Source: Alloalcanivorax profundimaris
GTDB taxonomy: Bacteria > Pseudomonadota > Gammaproteobacteria > Pseudomonadales > Alcanivoracaceae
Reading direction: 5' to 3'
DNA length: 64,000 bases
Assembly: GCF_015265435.1 (NCBI RefSeq)
Contig: NZ_JABJWH010000036.1
Coordinates: forward strand, 1-64,000
Shown here: positions 8,098-16,825 of the stretch, piece by piece
Layout of the letters: each line of letters opens with the position of its first letter
Numbering within the stretch: the first letter of the stretch is position 1
Program-made: the position numbers and the translations under genes
Notes under the pieces: model-generated
Databases searched by the model: none
Seen by the model: the letters and a program-made list of their open reading frames with translations, nothing else
What the model was told of the DNA's origin: nothing

Positions 8098-9386
8098 TTT
8101 TGCATTACGCTACTTAATCTCATTGACTGCTTTTTTTTGGTTCATCGCGGATTACCGGGAAAGGCGGCTTTGATCTTTAGGAAGAAGTAGTCGCTGTCCC
8201 GGTAGCCATAGGCCATGCGCTTGATGACCTTGATGCGGTTGTTCATGCCCTCCAGCACGCTGGTATTGAGGCGATAGGTGGCGCTGGCGATGATGCCCTC
8301 GGCGTAGGGCTTCAGACGCCGGGCGAAGCGGATCAACGGCGCCAGACCACTGGCCTGGGCCATGTTGAACCACCGTGTCCAACGCCACCGGGCGGCCCGT
8401 TCGGTGCGGGCGTACCAGAGTTCCTTGAGCTGGCTCTTCATCAGATACACCACCATCAACGGCTGATTCAGATCCAGTAATGTCTTCAGCTCGTCCGCTT
8501 GATCAGCCTTCAGGTTCTCTGGGTTGCGCAGCAGCAACCAGCGTGAGCGCTTCACGGCCCGCCGTGCGGGCTTGTCCTGGCGCAATTGGTTGGCCTGATC
8601 CACCCGGACCCGGTCGATCACCTCCCGACCGAACTTGGCGATCACATGGAACAGGTCGTAGACCACCCGGGCCTTGGGGCACCAGGCCTGTACCTCCAGG
8701 TCCATGGCGGTATTCATGTCCATCGCCACCGCCTCGATATGTTCGCAATGAGGCCCCAACCACTTGAAGCAGGGACGGACCGCCTCGCGGGATCGACCTT
8801 CACCCACCCACAGCACCTGCCGGGTCTCGGCATCGATCGCCACGCTGGCATAACGGTGGCCCTTGAACAGGGCGAACTCGTCCATAACCAAGTAACGGAC
8901 CAGACTGAGGTCTGGCTCGGGCAGGTCCCGGGCCAGCCGGGCCTTATCGAGGGTCTTGAGGGTGTGCCAGTGCAGCCCGGTAAGGCCGGCGATCTGCTTG
9001 ATCGGCAGGAGGGTCAGCAAGACCTCGACGTGCTGACGTAGTCGGTGGGTGATGCGAGACCGGGGCTCAAGCCAGGACAATGCTTCCCGGCCAACACCGC
9101 ACGTGGCGCAGCGTACCCGCCTTATTGGCACTGACAACCAAACCCGATACTCGAACAGGTCCCGGTCCCGAATGCGGCGTACTGTGGTGTCGTGGATCAG
9201 GGGGCAGGATCGCCGGCAGCCTGGGCAGCGAGGCGGCACTTGAGGGTCAGGAACCAGGTGAATTAGGCACTCGGAACCGGAGAGCGGAACGAATTGGGTG
9301 GCGATAAAGCCTTCCCAGCCCGAGCCGGGGAACGTAGCATCAACCATGGCGGCAGTGTCCTTGTCTCGTTATTTGGTCGCACAAAC
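8098..9386 (-). mobile_element. ISL3-family insertion sequence, ends unresolved
   Basis: The interval between the orphan attC and the next cassette gene holds one ISL3-type transposase gene. An 8-bp inverted pair GTTAAGTT (8091-8098) and AACTTAAC (9387-9394) flanks it, but similarity does not extend convincingly inward and no clear 8-bp target duplication is seen. The boundaries given are therefore approximate, and the element may be trimmed. Confidence 0.55.
8142..9347 (-). CDS. ISL3-family transposase
   Basis: Transposase of 401 residues. The N-terminal zinc-binding region has CPGCRRSC and, after a spacer, CATCGVG. The catalytic domain contains YLVMDEFALFKG, an AMDMNTAMD segment and the C-terminal LEGMNNRIKVIKRMAYGYRD block with the family Glu. 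It ends KAAFPGNPR, typical of the family. The frame is full length. Base composition is close to the core genome and more GC-rich than the cassette genes beside it. Confidence 0.92.
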   Translation of the reverse strand: MVDATFPGSGWEGFIATQFVPLSGSECLIHLVPDPQVPPRCPGCRRSCPLIHDTTVRRIRDRDLFEYRVWLSVPIRRVRCATCGVGREALSWLEPRSRITHRLRQHVEVLLTLLPIKQIAGLTGLHWHTLKTLDKARLARDLPEPDLSLVRYLVMDEFALFKGHRYASVAIDAETRQVLWVGEGRSREAVRPCFKWLGPHCEHIEAVAMDMNTAMDLEVQAWCPKARVVYDLFHVIAKFGREVIDRVRVDQANQLRQDKPARRAVKRSRWLLLRNPENLKADQADELKTLLDLNQPLMVVYLMKSQLKELWYARTERAARWRWTRWFNMAQASGLAPLIRFARRLKPYAEGIIASATYRLNTSVLEGMNNRIKVIKRMAYGYRDSDYFFLKIKAAFPGNPR

Positions 9387-9419
9387 AACTTAACTCGGTT
9401 CACTGTCCGCCCCTACCTC

Positions 9420-9677
9420 TTAGTTCCCCTGTTTACTGACTTCTGAATCGGCCCGTCGCGCCCCAGACCGGGGAGCGTTCCCGCTAAAGCGCGATGAACC
9501 TTTTTTTAACGCATCCAAAACGTTCGGTTTATGTGCAGCACCGACCCAAGTGTATGGCTTATTTCCCATAATTCCAGCATTTGCATCTTCAACCAGCTTA
9601 TCGATATCGACCCCCTGCGATTTGGCCTCACTTAGTACGGCTGCAAGAGCCTGCTCATATACATTCACTTCAGACAT
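9420..9677 (-). CDS. Hypothetical cassette protein, 85 residues
   Basis: Short soluble protein starting MSEVNVYEQALAAVLSEAK with a strong AAGGAG site. The N-terminal half is predicted helical; the C-terminal 30 residues are basic and low in order. No family recognised. Codon and base usage match the AT-richer cassette genes rather than ubiD. An attC- or attI-like core GTTAAGT lies 42 bases upstream. No complete attC follows its stop, where the ISL3 element begins, so its attC is probably the orphan at 8005-8097. Confidence 0.65.
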   Translation of the reverse strand: MSEVNVYEQALAAVLSEAKSQGVDIDKLVEDANAGIMGNKPYTWVGAAHKPNVLDALKKGSSRFSGNAPRSGARRADSEVSKQGN

Positions 9678-9718
9678 ATTTTCTCCTTATACTTAATTTT
9701 GTGATTCTTTACAGGGAA

Positions 9719-9785
9719 ACTTAACAGGTGGACGCCGGCTCGAATATCCAATGAACGCGCCAGCGTCATATCCCAGCTTTCGTAT
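9719..9785 (-). other. Candidate array-boundary core site (attI or degraded attC)
   Basis: On the minus strand a perfect core GTTAAGT (9725-9719) is preceded by an inverted pair GACGCTGGC / GCCGGCGTC about 19 bases apart. This matches the right half of an attC, but the left core box is not recognisable. It lies upstream of the first cassette gene, where attI would be expected. Confidence 0.35.
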
Positions 9786-9959
9786 TTTTATATAAACCCG
9801 AATAAATCAGATATTTCATAAAGTTACAAACCTTTCACGTGGGGTCCGTCCCCGTTCGCGTGACCGCTGTGTTTTCCAATATCAATCATACTGTCCGTGT
9901 GGGCTACGGCCGGGGCGGTCGGCCGGGGCTCCGTTTCTGTCGCGGTCTTCACGGCGTTT

Positions 9960-9997
9960 ATCGCGACTGAAGCGGAGTGCCGCCCAGTCGCTCCTAC
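9960..9997. repeat. REP-like element
   Basis: Variant of the dispersed palindrome seen elsewhere in the window: it begins ATCGCGACTGAAG and ends AGTCGCTCCTAC, with a longer central stretch than the other copies. Confidence 0.6.
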
Positions 9998-10093
9998 ACA
10001 GGCCTGGGGAGGGCGGCGGGGGCGGCATGGCATCGTGGACGGCGGATGGGCTGTTATACTGCCGCCACCTTGTAGCCGGCGAGACCGTTTTTC

Positions 10094-11563
10094 ATGAAAT
10101 ACCGCGATCTTCGTGACTTCATCCAGCAACTGGAACAGCAGGGCGAGCTGAAACGCATTACCGCCGAGGTGGACCCGCGTCTGGAGATGACGGAGATCTG
10201 CGACCGCACGCTGAAGGCGGGCGGGCCGGCGTTGTTGTTCGAGAACCCGAAGGGCTCTTCGATTCCGGTGTTGGGCAATCTGTTCGGCACGGAGCGGCGG
10301 GTGGCGCTGGGTATGGGTCGGGATTCGGTGCAGGAGTTGCGCGAGCTGGGCGAATTGCTGGCGTTTCTTAAGGAGCCGGAGCCGCCCAAGGGGTTCCGCG
10401 ATGCTTGGGAGAAGCTGCCGATTTTCCGCAAGGTGCTGAGCATGAGCCCGAAGGTGAGTGGCAGTGGGCCTTGCCAGCAGCAGGTGATCGAGGGCGAGGA
10501 CGTGGATCTGGGCCAACTGCCGATCCAGACCTGCTGGCCGGGCGACGCCGGGCCGCTGGTGACCTGGCCGCTGGTGATCACCCGGGGGCCGCACAAGGAG
10601 CGCCAGAACCTGGGCATCTACCGCCAGCAGCTGATCGGTCGTAACAAGCTGATCATGCGCTGGCTGGGACACCGGGGCGGGGCGCTGGATTTCCAGGAGT
10701 GGCAGGAGGCGCACCCGGGCGAGCCGTTCCCGGTGGCGGTGGCCTTGGGGGCGGACCCGGCCACCATCCTGGGCGCGGTGACGCCGGTGCCGGACAGCCT
10801 CAGCGAGTACGCCTTCGCCGGCCTGCTGCGCGGCAGCAAAACCGAGCTGGTGAAGTGCCTGGGCTCGGATCTGCAGGTGCCGGCCAGCGCCGAGTTCGTG
10901 CTGGAGGGGCATATTTATCCCGGCGAGATGGCGGACGAGGGGCCGTTCGGCGACCACACCGGTTATTACAATGAGGTGGAGCGTTTCCCGGTGTTCACCG
11001 TGGAGCGCATCACCCACCGCCGCGATCCGATCTATCACAGCACCTACACCGGCCGGCCGCCGGATGAGCCGGCGGTGCTGGGCCTGGCCATGAACGAGCT
11101 GTTCGTGCCGATCCTGCGCAAGCAGTTCCCGGAGATTGTGGATTTCTATCTGCCGCCGGAGGGCTGCTCCTACCGCATGGCGGTGGTGACCATGAAGAAG
11201 CAGTATGCCGGCCACGCCAAGCGGGTGATGATGGGCGTGTGGTCGTTCCTGCGCCAGTTCATGTACACCAAGTTCGTGATCGTCTGCGACGACGATGTGA
11301 ACGCCCGCGACTGGAAGGACGTGATGTGGGCGATCACCACCCGCATGGACCCGGCCCGGGACACGGTGCTGGTGGAGAACACGCCCATCGACTACCTGGA
11401 CTTCGCCTCGCCGGTGGCGGGCCTGGGCTCCAAGATGGGCCTGGACGCCACCACCAAATGGCCCGGCGAAACCAGCCGCGAGTGGGGCACGCCCATCGCA
11501 ATGGACGCGGACGTGAAGCAGCGCGTGGACGAACTCTGGGACCAGCTCGGCATTGACCTCTGA
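10094..11563 (+). CDS. ubiD: UbiD decarboxylase, ubiquinone biosynthesis
   Basis: Decarboxylates 3-polyprenyl-4-hydroxybenzoate in ubiquinone synthesis using the prenylated FMN supplied by UbiX. Length 489 residues against 497 in E. coli. The N-terminus [22 protein letters not shown] and the C-terminal [14 protein letters not shown] block are typical, and the central [18 protein letters not shown] and HTGYYN segments are conserved. Synteny with rho matches Pseudomonas. The cassette block separates it from rho. Confidence 0.96.
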   Translation: MKYRDLRDFIQQLEQQGELKRITAEVDPRLEMTEICDRTLKAGGPALLFENPKGSSIPVLGNLFGTERRVALGMGRDSVQELRELGELLAFLKEPEPPKGFRDAWEKLPIFRKVLSMSPKVSGSGPCQQQVIEGEDVDLGQLPIQTCWPGDAGPLVTWPLVITRGPHKERQNLGIYRQQLIGRNKLIMRWLGHRGGALDFQEWQEAHPGEPFPVAVALGADPATILGAVTPVPDSLSEYAFAGLLRGSKTELVKCLGSDLQVPASAEFVLEGHIYPGEMADEGPFGDHTGYYNEVERFPVFTVERITHRRDPIYHSTYTGRPPDEPAVLGLAMNELFVPILRKQFPEIVDFYLPPEGCSYRMAVVTMKKQYAGHAKRVMMGVWSFLRQFMYTKFVIVCDDDVNARDWKDVMWAITTRMDPARDTVLVENTPIDYLDFASPVAGLGSKMGLDATTKWPGETSREWGTPIAMDADVKQRVDELWDQLGIDL

Positions 11564-11626
11564 CAGCGCTTGAAGCGGGTCCCGGCGCCATCATATAAAC
11601 AAGATGCGTAACCGGAGACCCGCGTC

Positions 11627-12064
11627 ATGTCCGACACCCTGACCCTGGGCTGCGCCCACTGCGGCGCGGTCAACCGCATCCCGGCGGCCCGCCGCGCCGA
11701 CCGCCCGCGCTGCGGCAAATGCAAACGCCCCCTGTTCGAGGGCGCCCCGATCACCCTTACCAGCGCCAATTTCAGCGCCGTGGTGGAACGCTCGGAGCTG
11801 CCCGTGGTGGTGGATTTCTGGGCCAGCTGGTGCGGTCCCTGCAAGGTGATGGCGCCGGTGTTCGCCCAGGCCGCCGGCCGGCTGGAGCCGGACCTGCGCT
11901 TCGCCAAGCTCGACACCGAAGCGGAGCCGGCCCTGGCCGGGCGCTTTGGCATTCGCAGCATCCCCACCCTGATCGTGTTCCGCGAGGGCCGTGAGCTGGC
12001 CCGCCAGGCCGGCGCCATGCAGCCGGCGCAACTGGAGCAGTGGCTGGCCGCTTACCGGCTGTGA
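11627..12064 (+). CDS. trxC: Thioredoxin 2 with zinc finger
   Basis: A 145-residue thioredoxin with an N-terminal zinc-binding extension: Cys9, Cys12, Cys29 and Cys32 form two CxxC pairs, as in TrxC. The active site WCGPC has Cys69 and Cys72, and the RSIPT loop follows. TrxC is an oxidative-stress disulfide reductase in the cytoplasm. It has a GGAGACC ribosome binding site and is separate from the trxA locus. Confidence 0.93.
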   Translation: MSDTLTLGCAHCGAVNRIPAARRADRPRCGKCKRPLFEGAPITLTSANFSAVVERSELPVVVDFWASWCGPCKVMAPVFAQAAGRLEPDLRFAKLDTEAEPALAGRFGIRSIPTLIVFREGRELARQAGAMQPAQLEQWLAAYRL

Positions 12065-12154
12065 CTCCCGGCCCCGGCGCGGACGGCCCCTGAGTCAATT
12101 GCGCTTCGCCGGGTGATTGGTACGATGGTTCCATAAAAACAAACGGGAACCATC

Positions 12155-13522
12155 ATGGCTTTCAATCTTTCCCTGGACCGCCGCGGCTTTCTCAAGGCGC
12201 TGGCGGCCACCGCCGGGGCCGGCGCCGTGCCCGCCCTGGCCCGCGCCTCGGAGCAACCGGCCGGCGGCCAGTGGCAAAACTGGTCCGGTAACCAGAGCGC
12301 CCGCCCCCGGGATCTGGCCTACCCGGCCACCGAGGACGCCCTGAAGCAGCTGCTGGCCGCCACCTCCGGCACGGTACGCGCCTTCGGCGGCAGCCACTCG
12401 TTCAGCGGCGTGGTGCCCACCGACGACACCCTGGTCTCCCTGGAAGCCATGGCCGGCCTGCGCGGCCGCGATGGCGACGTGCTGCACTTCGGCGCCGGCA
12501 CCCGCATCGCCCAGGCCGGCGCCCAGGCCTGGGGCGAGGGCCAGAGCCTGATCAACGAACCGGACATCAACCTGCAATCCCTGGCCGGGGCCATCGCCAC
12601 CAGCACCCACGGCACCGGCCTGGGGCTGCCCAGCCTGTCCGCCCAGGTGGACGGCCTCACCCTGCTGGACATGGCCGGCCGGCGCCACCGGCTGACGGCG
12701 AAGGACGGCGAGCTGTTCGACGCCGCGCGCTGCTCGGTGGGCGCCCTGGGTCTGGTCACCGAGGTGTCCCTACGCACCACGCCCGCCTACCGCCTGGAGG
12801 AGCACACCTGGACCCTGCCCCTGGACGAGGCCATGGACTTCGTGGAGCGGGAAAAGGACAACTTCCGCAACATCGAATTCTTCGCCTTCCCCCTGGGCGG
12901 CACCGCCATCGTCAAGACCATGACGCCCACCGACCGGGAAGACGACAACCTGGCCCAGGACGACAGCAACGATCTGCTGGAAATGGTCTCCGAGCTGGCC
13001 ATGCGCGCCGGCTGGCTGACTTCGACGCTGCAAAAACTGGTGACTTTCTTCGTTGAGGAGAACCGCCGCTGGGGGCCGGCCCACAAGATTTACGCCAACC
13101 GCCGCACGGTGCGCTTCAACGAGATGGAATACACGGTGCCCGCGGAGCGGGGCGTGGACTGCCTGCGCCAGGTGTGCGAGACGATCCGCGAGCGCGACAT
13201 CAATGTGTTCTTCCCCATCGAGTTCCGCTACGTGGCCGCCGACGACACCCTGCTGTCCATGTTCAGCGGCCGCCCCGGCGCCAGCATCTCCGTGCATCAG
13301 TACTACAAGCAGGATTACCGGCCGCTGTTCGAGGCCACCGAGCCGGTGCTGCGGGAATGCCAGGGCCGGCCCCACTGGGGCAAGCTGCACGGCCTGGGGG
13401 CGGCGGAGCTGCGCGCGCTGTACCCGGGCTTCGACGATTTCCTGGCGATCCGCCGGGAGCTGGACCCGGAAGGCCGTCTGCTCAATGATCATCTGAAGCG
13501 TTTGTTCCTCGAAAACGGATAA
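12155..13522 (+). CDS. Tat-exported FAD oxidase, D-arabinono-lactone oxidase family
   Basis: A 455-residue flavoprotein. The N-terminus carries a twin-arginine signal (DRRGFLKALAATAGAG, cleavage likely after ALARA). The FAD-binding PCMH domain starts near residue 45 with AFGGSHSFSGVVPT, and the C-terminal ALO domain ends with RPHWGKLHG, the HWxK motif of aldonolactone oxidases. It probably oxidises a sugar lactone or polyol in the periplasm; the substrate is not known. It sits five bases upstream of the next gene, so the two are likely co-transcribed. Confidence 0.85.
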   Translation: MAFNLSLDRRGFLKALAATAGAGAVPALARASEQPAGGQWQNWSGNQSARPRDLAYPATEDALKQLLAATSGTVRAFGGSHSFSGVVPTDDTLVSLEAMAGLRGRDGDVLHFGAGTRIAQAGAQAWGEGQSLINEPDINLQSLAGAIATSTHGTGLGLPSLSAQVDGLTLLDMAGRRHRLTAKDGELFDAARCSVGALGLVTEVSLRTTPAYRLEEHTWTLPLDEAMDFVEREKDNFRNIEFFAFPLGGTAIVKTMTPTDREDDNLAQDDSNDLLEMVSELAMRAGWLTSTLQKLVTFFVEENRRWGPAHKIYANRRTVRFNEMEYTVPAERGVDCLRQVCETIRERDINVFFPIEFRYVAADDTLLSMFSGRPGASISVHQYYKQDYRPLFEATEPVLRECQGRPHWGKLHGLGAAELRALYPGFDDFLAIRRELDPEGRLLNDHLKRLFLENG

Positions 13523-13527
13523 CAACC

Positions 13528-14808
13528 ATGAAACGACGCACCTTTCTGCTCGCCCTCGGCGGCGGCCTGGCGGTGGCCTGGTGGCTCAAGCCCGGCGACC
13601 GGGGCGCGCCCCATCCGCCCTATTTCCAGGGCCTCAACGAGCTGCTGCGCAACCGGGGCCCGGGCCGGCCGGTGCTGCTTATCGACCGCCAGCGGCTGGC
13701 CGACAACTGCCGGCGCCTGATGGAACGCCTGCCGCCGGGCCGCGATTACCGCATCGTCGCCAAATCCCTGCCCAGCGTGCCGCTGATCCAGGCGGTGATG
13801 GCGGAGACCGGCAGCCGCCGGGCCATGGTGTTCCACCAGCCGTTCATCAATGCCCTGGCCGCCGCCGAGCCGGACTGCGACCTGCTGCTGGGCAAGCCCA
13901 TGCCGGTGAACGCGGCGGCGCGCTTCTACGAGGAACTGCCGGCGGACGCCGGCTTCGACCCGGACCACCAGCTGCAATGGCTGATCGACAGCGAAGCCCG
14001 GCTGCGCGAATACCTGGCCCTGGCCCGGCGCCTGAACCGGCGCCTGCGCGTCAACCTGGAGCTGGATGTGGGCCTGCATCGCGGCGGGCTGGCCGAGCCC
14101 CATGAACTGGACGCCCTGATGTCGCTGATCGAGGCGCAACCGGAACACCTGGCCTTCAGCGGTTTCATGGGCTACGACGCCCACGTGGGCAAGGTGCCGG
14201 CGGTGCTGGAAAGCCGCGAGGAATCCCTGCGCAAAAGCCAGGCGGTGTACCAGGGCTTCATCGACCGGCTGTACCGCACCCATCCGCGCTACCAGGACCT
14301 GCCGCTCACCTTCAACGGCGCCGGCAGCCCCACCTTTGCCCTGCACGGCGACGAAACCCCGCTCAACGAACTGGCCGCCGGCTCCGCCCTGGTCAAACCC
14401 AGCGACTTCGACCTGGACACCCTGGCCGCCTTCGAGCCGGCGGCGTTCATCGCCACGCCGGTGCTCAAGGCCCGGGACGGCCTCGACCTGCCCGGCCCGG
14501 TGCCCCTCGGCGACGCCTGGACCCTGTGGGACCCGAACCGGCGGCGCACTTATTTCATCTACGGCGGTTACTGGAAAGCGCGGCCGGTGTCGCCGCCGGG
14601 CATCGAGAGCAACGAGTTGTACGGCATGAGCACCAACCAGATGATGTACAACGGCTCCCCGGCCACCGACCTGGAAGTGGGGGACCTGATCTTCTTCCGC
14701 CCCACCCAGAGCGAGTTCGTGCTGCTGCAGTTCGGTGATCTGGCGGCAATAGAGGACGGCGCCATTCAGGGGTGGTGGCCGCCGCTGCCGCAGGGCGAGG
14801 GGCCTTAG
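13528..14808 (+). CDS. Exported PLP enzyme, alanine racemase / D-threonine aldolase fold
   Basis: A 426-residue protein with an alanine-racemase-type N-terminal barrel. The PLP lysine is in YRIVAKSLPS near residue 77; LELDVGLHRGG near 175 and the FSGFMGYDAH segment fit the DSD1-like group. The C-terminal beta domain includes the family ending region FFRPTQSEFVLLQFGD. The N-terminus MKRRTFLLALGGGLAVAWW has an RRxFL Tat-like motif and a hydrophobic stretch but no clear cleavage site, so it may be membrane-anchored in the periplasm. The substrate is unknown. It forms an operon with the upstream FAD oxidase. Confidence 0.75.
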   Translation: MKRRTFLLALGGGLAVAWWLKPGDRGAPHPPYFQGLNELLRNRGPGRPVLLIDRQRLADNCRRLMERLPPGRDYRIVAKSLPSVPLIQAVMAETGSRRAMVFHQPFINALAAAEPDCDLLLGKPMPVNAAARFYEELPADAGFDPDHQLQWLIDSEARLREYLALARRLNRRLRVNLELDVGLHRGGLAEPHELDALMSLIEAQPEHLAFSGFMGYDAHVGKVPAVLESREESLRKSQAVYQGFIDRLYRTHPRYQDLPLTFNGAGSPTFALHGDETPLNELAAGSALVKPSDFDLDTLAAFEPAAFIATPVLKARDGLDLPGPVPLGDAWTLWDPNRRRTYFIYGGYWKARPVSPPGIESNELYGMSTNQMMYNGSPATDLEVGDLIFFRPTQSEFVLLQFGDLAAIEDGAIQGWWPPLPQGEGP

Positions 14809-14870
14809 CGGTAATCGGGGTCGAGCCCTCCAGCTGAGACCGCGTCTCGGTGTAGGCCCGTGCCATCTTC

Positions 14871-14893
14871 ATCGCGACTGAAGTCGCTCCTAC
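14871..14893. repeat. REP element, single copy
   Basis: ATCGCGACTGAAGTCGCTCC plus three more bases (TAC), identical to the copies at 22839 and, inverted, at 22881. Intergenic, between two plus-strand genes. Confidence 0.75.
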
Positions 14894-15016
14894 AGCCCCC
14901 CACCCTATGGAGCCGCACCCCGGCTTTTAATGCTCCTTTACAACCACACCGCAACAAAGGGCCCTTTCGGCTGCCATACTCCTTACTCGTATCCGAGCGA
15001 ACAAGGAGGATTTGCC

Positions 15017-15370
15017 ATGAAAAAGCTGATCATCGCCGCCGCCCTGGCGGGTACCTTCTCCGTGGCCCACGCCGGCAACGCCATCCAGGCGGACAGCGCC
15101 GCCATCAAGCAAGGCATCGAGGAAGGCCAGATGGTGCACCTCAGCGGCGAGGTGGTGCAGGTCATGGAAGATGAACGTTACCTGCTGCGCGACACCGCCG
15201 GCACCATCGAGATCGAACTGGACACCGGCCTCACCGGCGACCGCCAACTGCAGACCGGGACGCGCCTGGATCTGGTCGGCGAAGTGGACCACGACGACGG
15301 CCGCACCCTGGTGGACGTGGAAGAAGTGAACGCCATGCAGGGTTCCGACGCCGCCACCATCGACGGCTGA
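15017..15370 (+). CDS. YgiW/YdeI-type periplasmic OB-fold stress protein
   Basis: A 117-residue secreted protein. The ATG at 15017 has an AAGGAGG site and opens a signal peptide (MKKLIIAAALAGTFSVAHA). The mature part follows the bacterial OB-fold (BOF) pattern: GQMVHLSGEVVQV, YLLRDTAGTIEIEL, LVGEVD, VDVEEV. Family members are linked to tolerance of peroxide, cadmium, acid or cationic peptides. It is monocistronic and followed by a strong terminator. Confidence 0.85.
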   Translation: MKKLIIAAALAGTFSVAHAGNAIQADSAAIKQGIEEGQMVHLSGEVVQVMEDERYLLRDTAGTIEIELDTGLTGDRQLQTGTRLDLVGEVDHDDGRTLVDVEEVNAMQGSDAATIDG

Positions 15371-15383
15371 TCACGACCGCCAC

Positions 15384-15404
15384 GGCCGGGGCAATGCCCC
15401 GGCC
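15384..15404 (+). terminator. Intrinsic terminator between ygiW-like gene and creD
   Basis: Perfect 9-bp GC stem (GGCCGGGGC / GCCCCGGCC) with an AAT loop, followed by CGTTCTTTCCTT. It lies between convergent genes and could serve both. Confidence 0.75.
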
Positions 15405-15415
15405 CGTTCTTTCCT

Positions 15416-16744
15416 TCACGAAGTACCTTGCTGACCACGAGCGTGGGCGCCCCAATCCACATGACGGGTCAGTAACATCACCGCCGCCAGCGTGGCGAAC
15501 AGCAACAGCGATCCCATCAGCAAAGCATAGTCCTCGGCATTAAGGATGGCGTAGATCAACGCCAGCACCAGCCCCTGGGCGCCGGCGAACCCCCACCCCG
15601 CTTTACCGGAACGCAACACCGCGCTGAGATACACGCCGATCAGGCCGACACAGGCCAGCCCGCCGATGCCATAGGCCCAGGCGAAATCCAGATGTTCGCC
15701 CAACGCCACCAACAGCAGATAGAACATGGCCAGCGCCAGCCCCACCAGCAGATACTGCATGGGGTGCACGGACACGCGCCGCATCACCTCGAACAGGAAG
15801 AAAGCGGCGAAGGTCAGGCCGACGATCAGGTAGCTGTATTTCAGCGCCCGCTCGCTGGAAAGCAGGCCGGTGACCGGCTGCACCAGCTCCACCCGCAGCG
15901 CCTTGTCGCGCTCCTGGCAGCGGGCCGTGTCCCGGGCACAGGCGAGGGTGCTCGCCGCCGCCAGGCTGTTGGTGTACCAGCGCCCCATGAACCCCTGGTC
16001 GGAGATCTCCCGGTCCGCCGGCAGCAACAGGCCGGTGAACCCGGGGTGCGGCCAGTCGCCGCGCAGGGTCATGCGCGTTTCCTTGGCCAGGGGCAGGGCC
16101 GCCAGCGAGCGGCTGCCATTGAGGTTGAGGTCCACGGAAACGGTGAAGGGCCCGTTCAGTTCCCGGGGCAGCGGCGCCACCAGCACATTGCCGCCCAGGG
16201 CTTCCGGTATCTCGCCGGGCTCCAGCAACGGCAGGGTTCGTTCACCGATGCGCAGCCGGGGCCGTTCCGCCAAACCACGCAGATCGCCGACCCGCAATAC
16301 CAGCAGCGCCGGGCCGCGATCGCGGACGGCGCGGTCGGACACCTGTTGCCAGTTTTCCGGAAAACGCGCTTCCAGGTTCAGGCCACTCTGGTAGACCGGT
16401 GTCCCGTAGATGCCCCGGTACAGGGTGCGGGTCTTGAGCTGCCCTTCGATGGTGAGGGTGTCCGGCACCTGGCTGGCCAGCTCGTGCCGGAACTCGGCGC
16501 GGGTACGGCGTTCGCCGCTTTCCTGGTCCTGGTAGGCGACCTCGTGGCGGCGCACCTGGGGCACCATGATGACCGGGCCGGATACCGTCTGCTCGCCGGC
16601 GTATTGGCGGCTGACCTCCTGGCTTACCATCGCCGCGCGCTGCTGGCGTTCGTTGATCTTCGCCTGGATCATCAGCAGCGGCGCCACCAACACCAGCATC
16701 AGGCCGGCGATGATCAGGATTTTCTTCAATGGACTCTGGGCCAT
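15416..16744 (-). CDS. creD: Inner membrane protein CreD
   Basis: A 442-residue polytopic inner-membrane protein: one N-terminal helix (ILIIAGLMLVLVAPLLM), a large periplasmic region (about residues 30-300), then a C-terminal set of five or six helices. Length and topology match CreD (about 450 residues), the main effector of the CreBC system and linked to envelope stress and beta-lactam response in Gram-negatives. It is the third gene of a creB-creC-creD unit, about 80 bases after creC. I found no Cre tag repeat (TTCAC pairs) upstream. Confidence 0.92.
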   Translation of the reverse strand: MAQSPLKKILIIAGLMLVLVAPLLMIQAKINERQQRAAMVSQEVSRQYAGEQTVSGPVIMVPQVRRHEVAYQDQESGERRTRAEFRHELASQVPDTLTIEGQLKTRTLYRGIYGTPVYQSGLNLEARFPENWQQVSDRAVRDRGPALLVLRVGDLRGLAERPRLRIGERTLPLLEPGEIPEALGGNVLVAPLPRELNGPFTVSVDLNLNGSRSLAALPLAKETRMTLRGDWPHPGFTGLLLPADREISDQGFMGRWYTNSLAAASTLACARDTARCQERDKALRVELVQPVTGLLSSERALKYSYLIVGLTFAAFFLFEVMRRVSVHPMQYLLVGLALAMFYLLLVALGEHLDFAWAYGIGGLACVGLIGVYLSAVLRSGKAGWGFAGAQGLVLALIYAILNAEDYALLMGSLLLFATLAAVMLLTRHVDWGAHARGQQGTS

Positions 16745-16825
16745 GGTCGTCTCCCTTGATTCAGAGCGGCCAGCTTGCCCGGCGGGTGTGGGGGGAATGT
16801 GGGGGTTTCGTGTGCGAGGTGGAGG

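Larger units (their letters stand above)
9678..10093. other. Intergenic region between cassette array and ubiD
   Basis: About 415 bases. The cassette-proximal part (9,680-9,830) is AT-rich and includes the core site described separately; the ubiD-proximal part is GC-rich and carries a REP-like element at 9960-9997. No integrase gene or relic is visible on either strand. Confidence 0.6.

Noticed and set aside
8091..9394. GTTAAGTT/AACTTAAC as the terminal inverted repeats of the ISL3 element
   Set aside because: Similarity stops after eight bases, no convincing 8-bp duplication flanks it, and both boxes equally fit integron cores.
16745..16825. Cre tag (paired TTCAC) upstream of creD
   Set aside because: No pair with the six-base gap is present.
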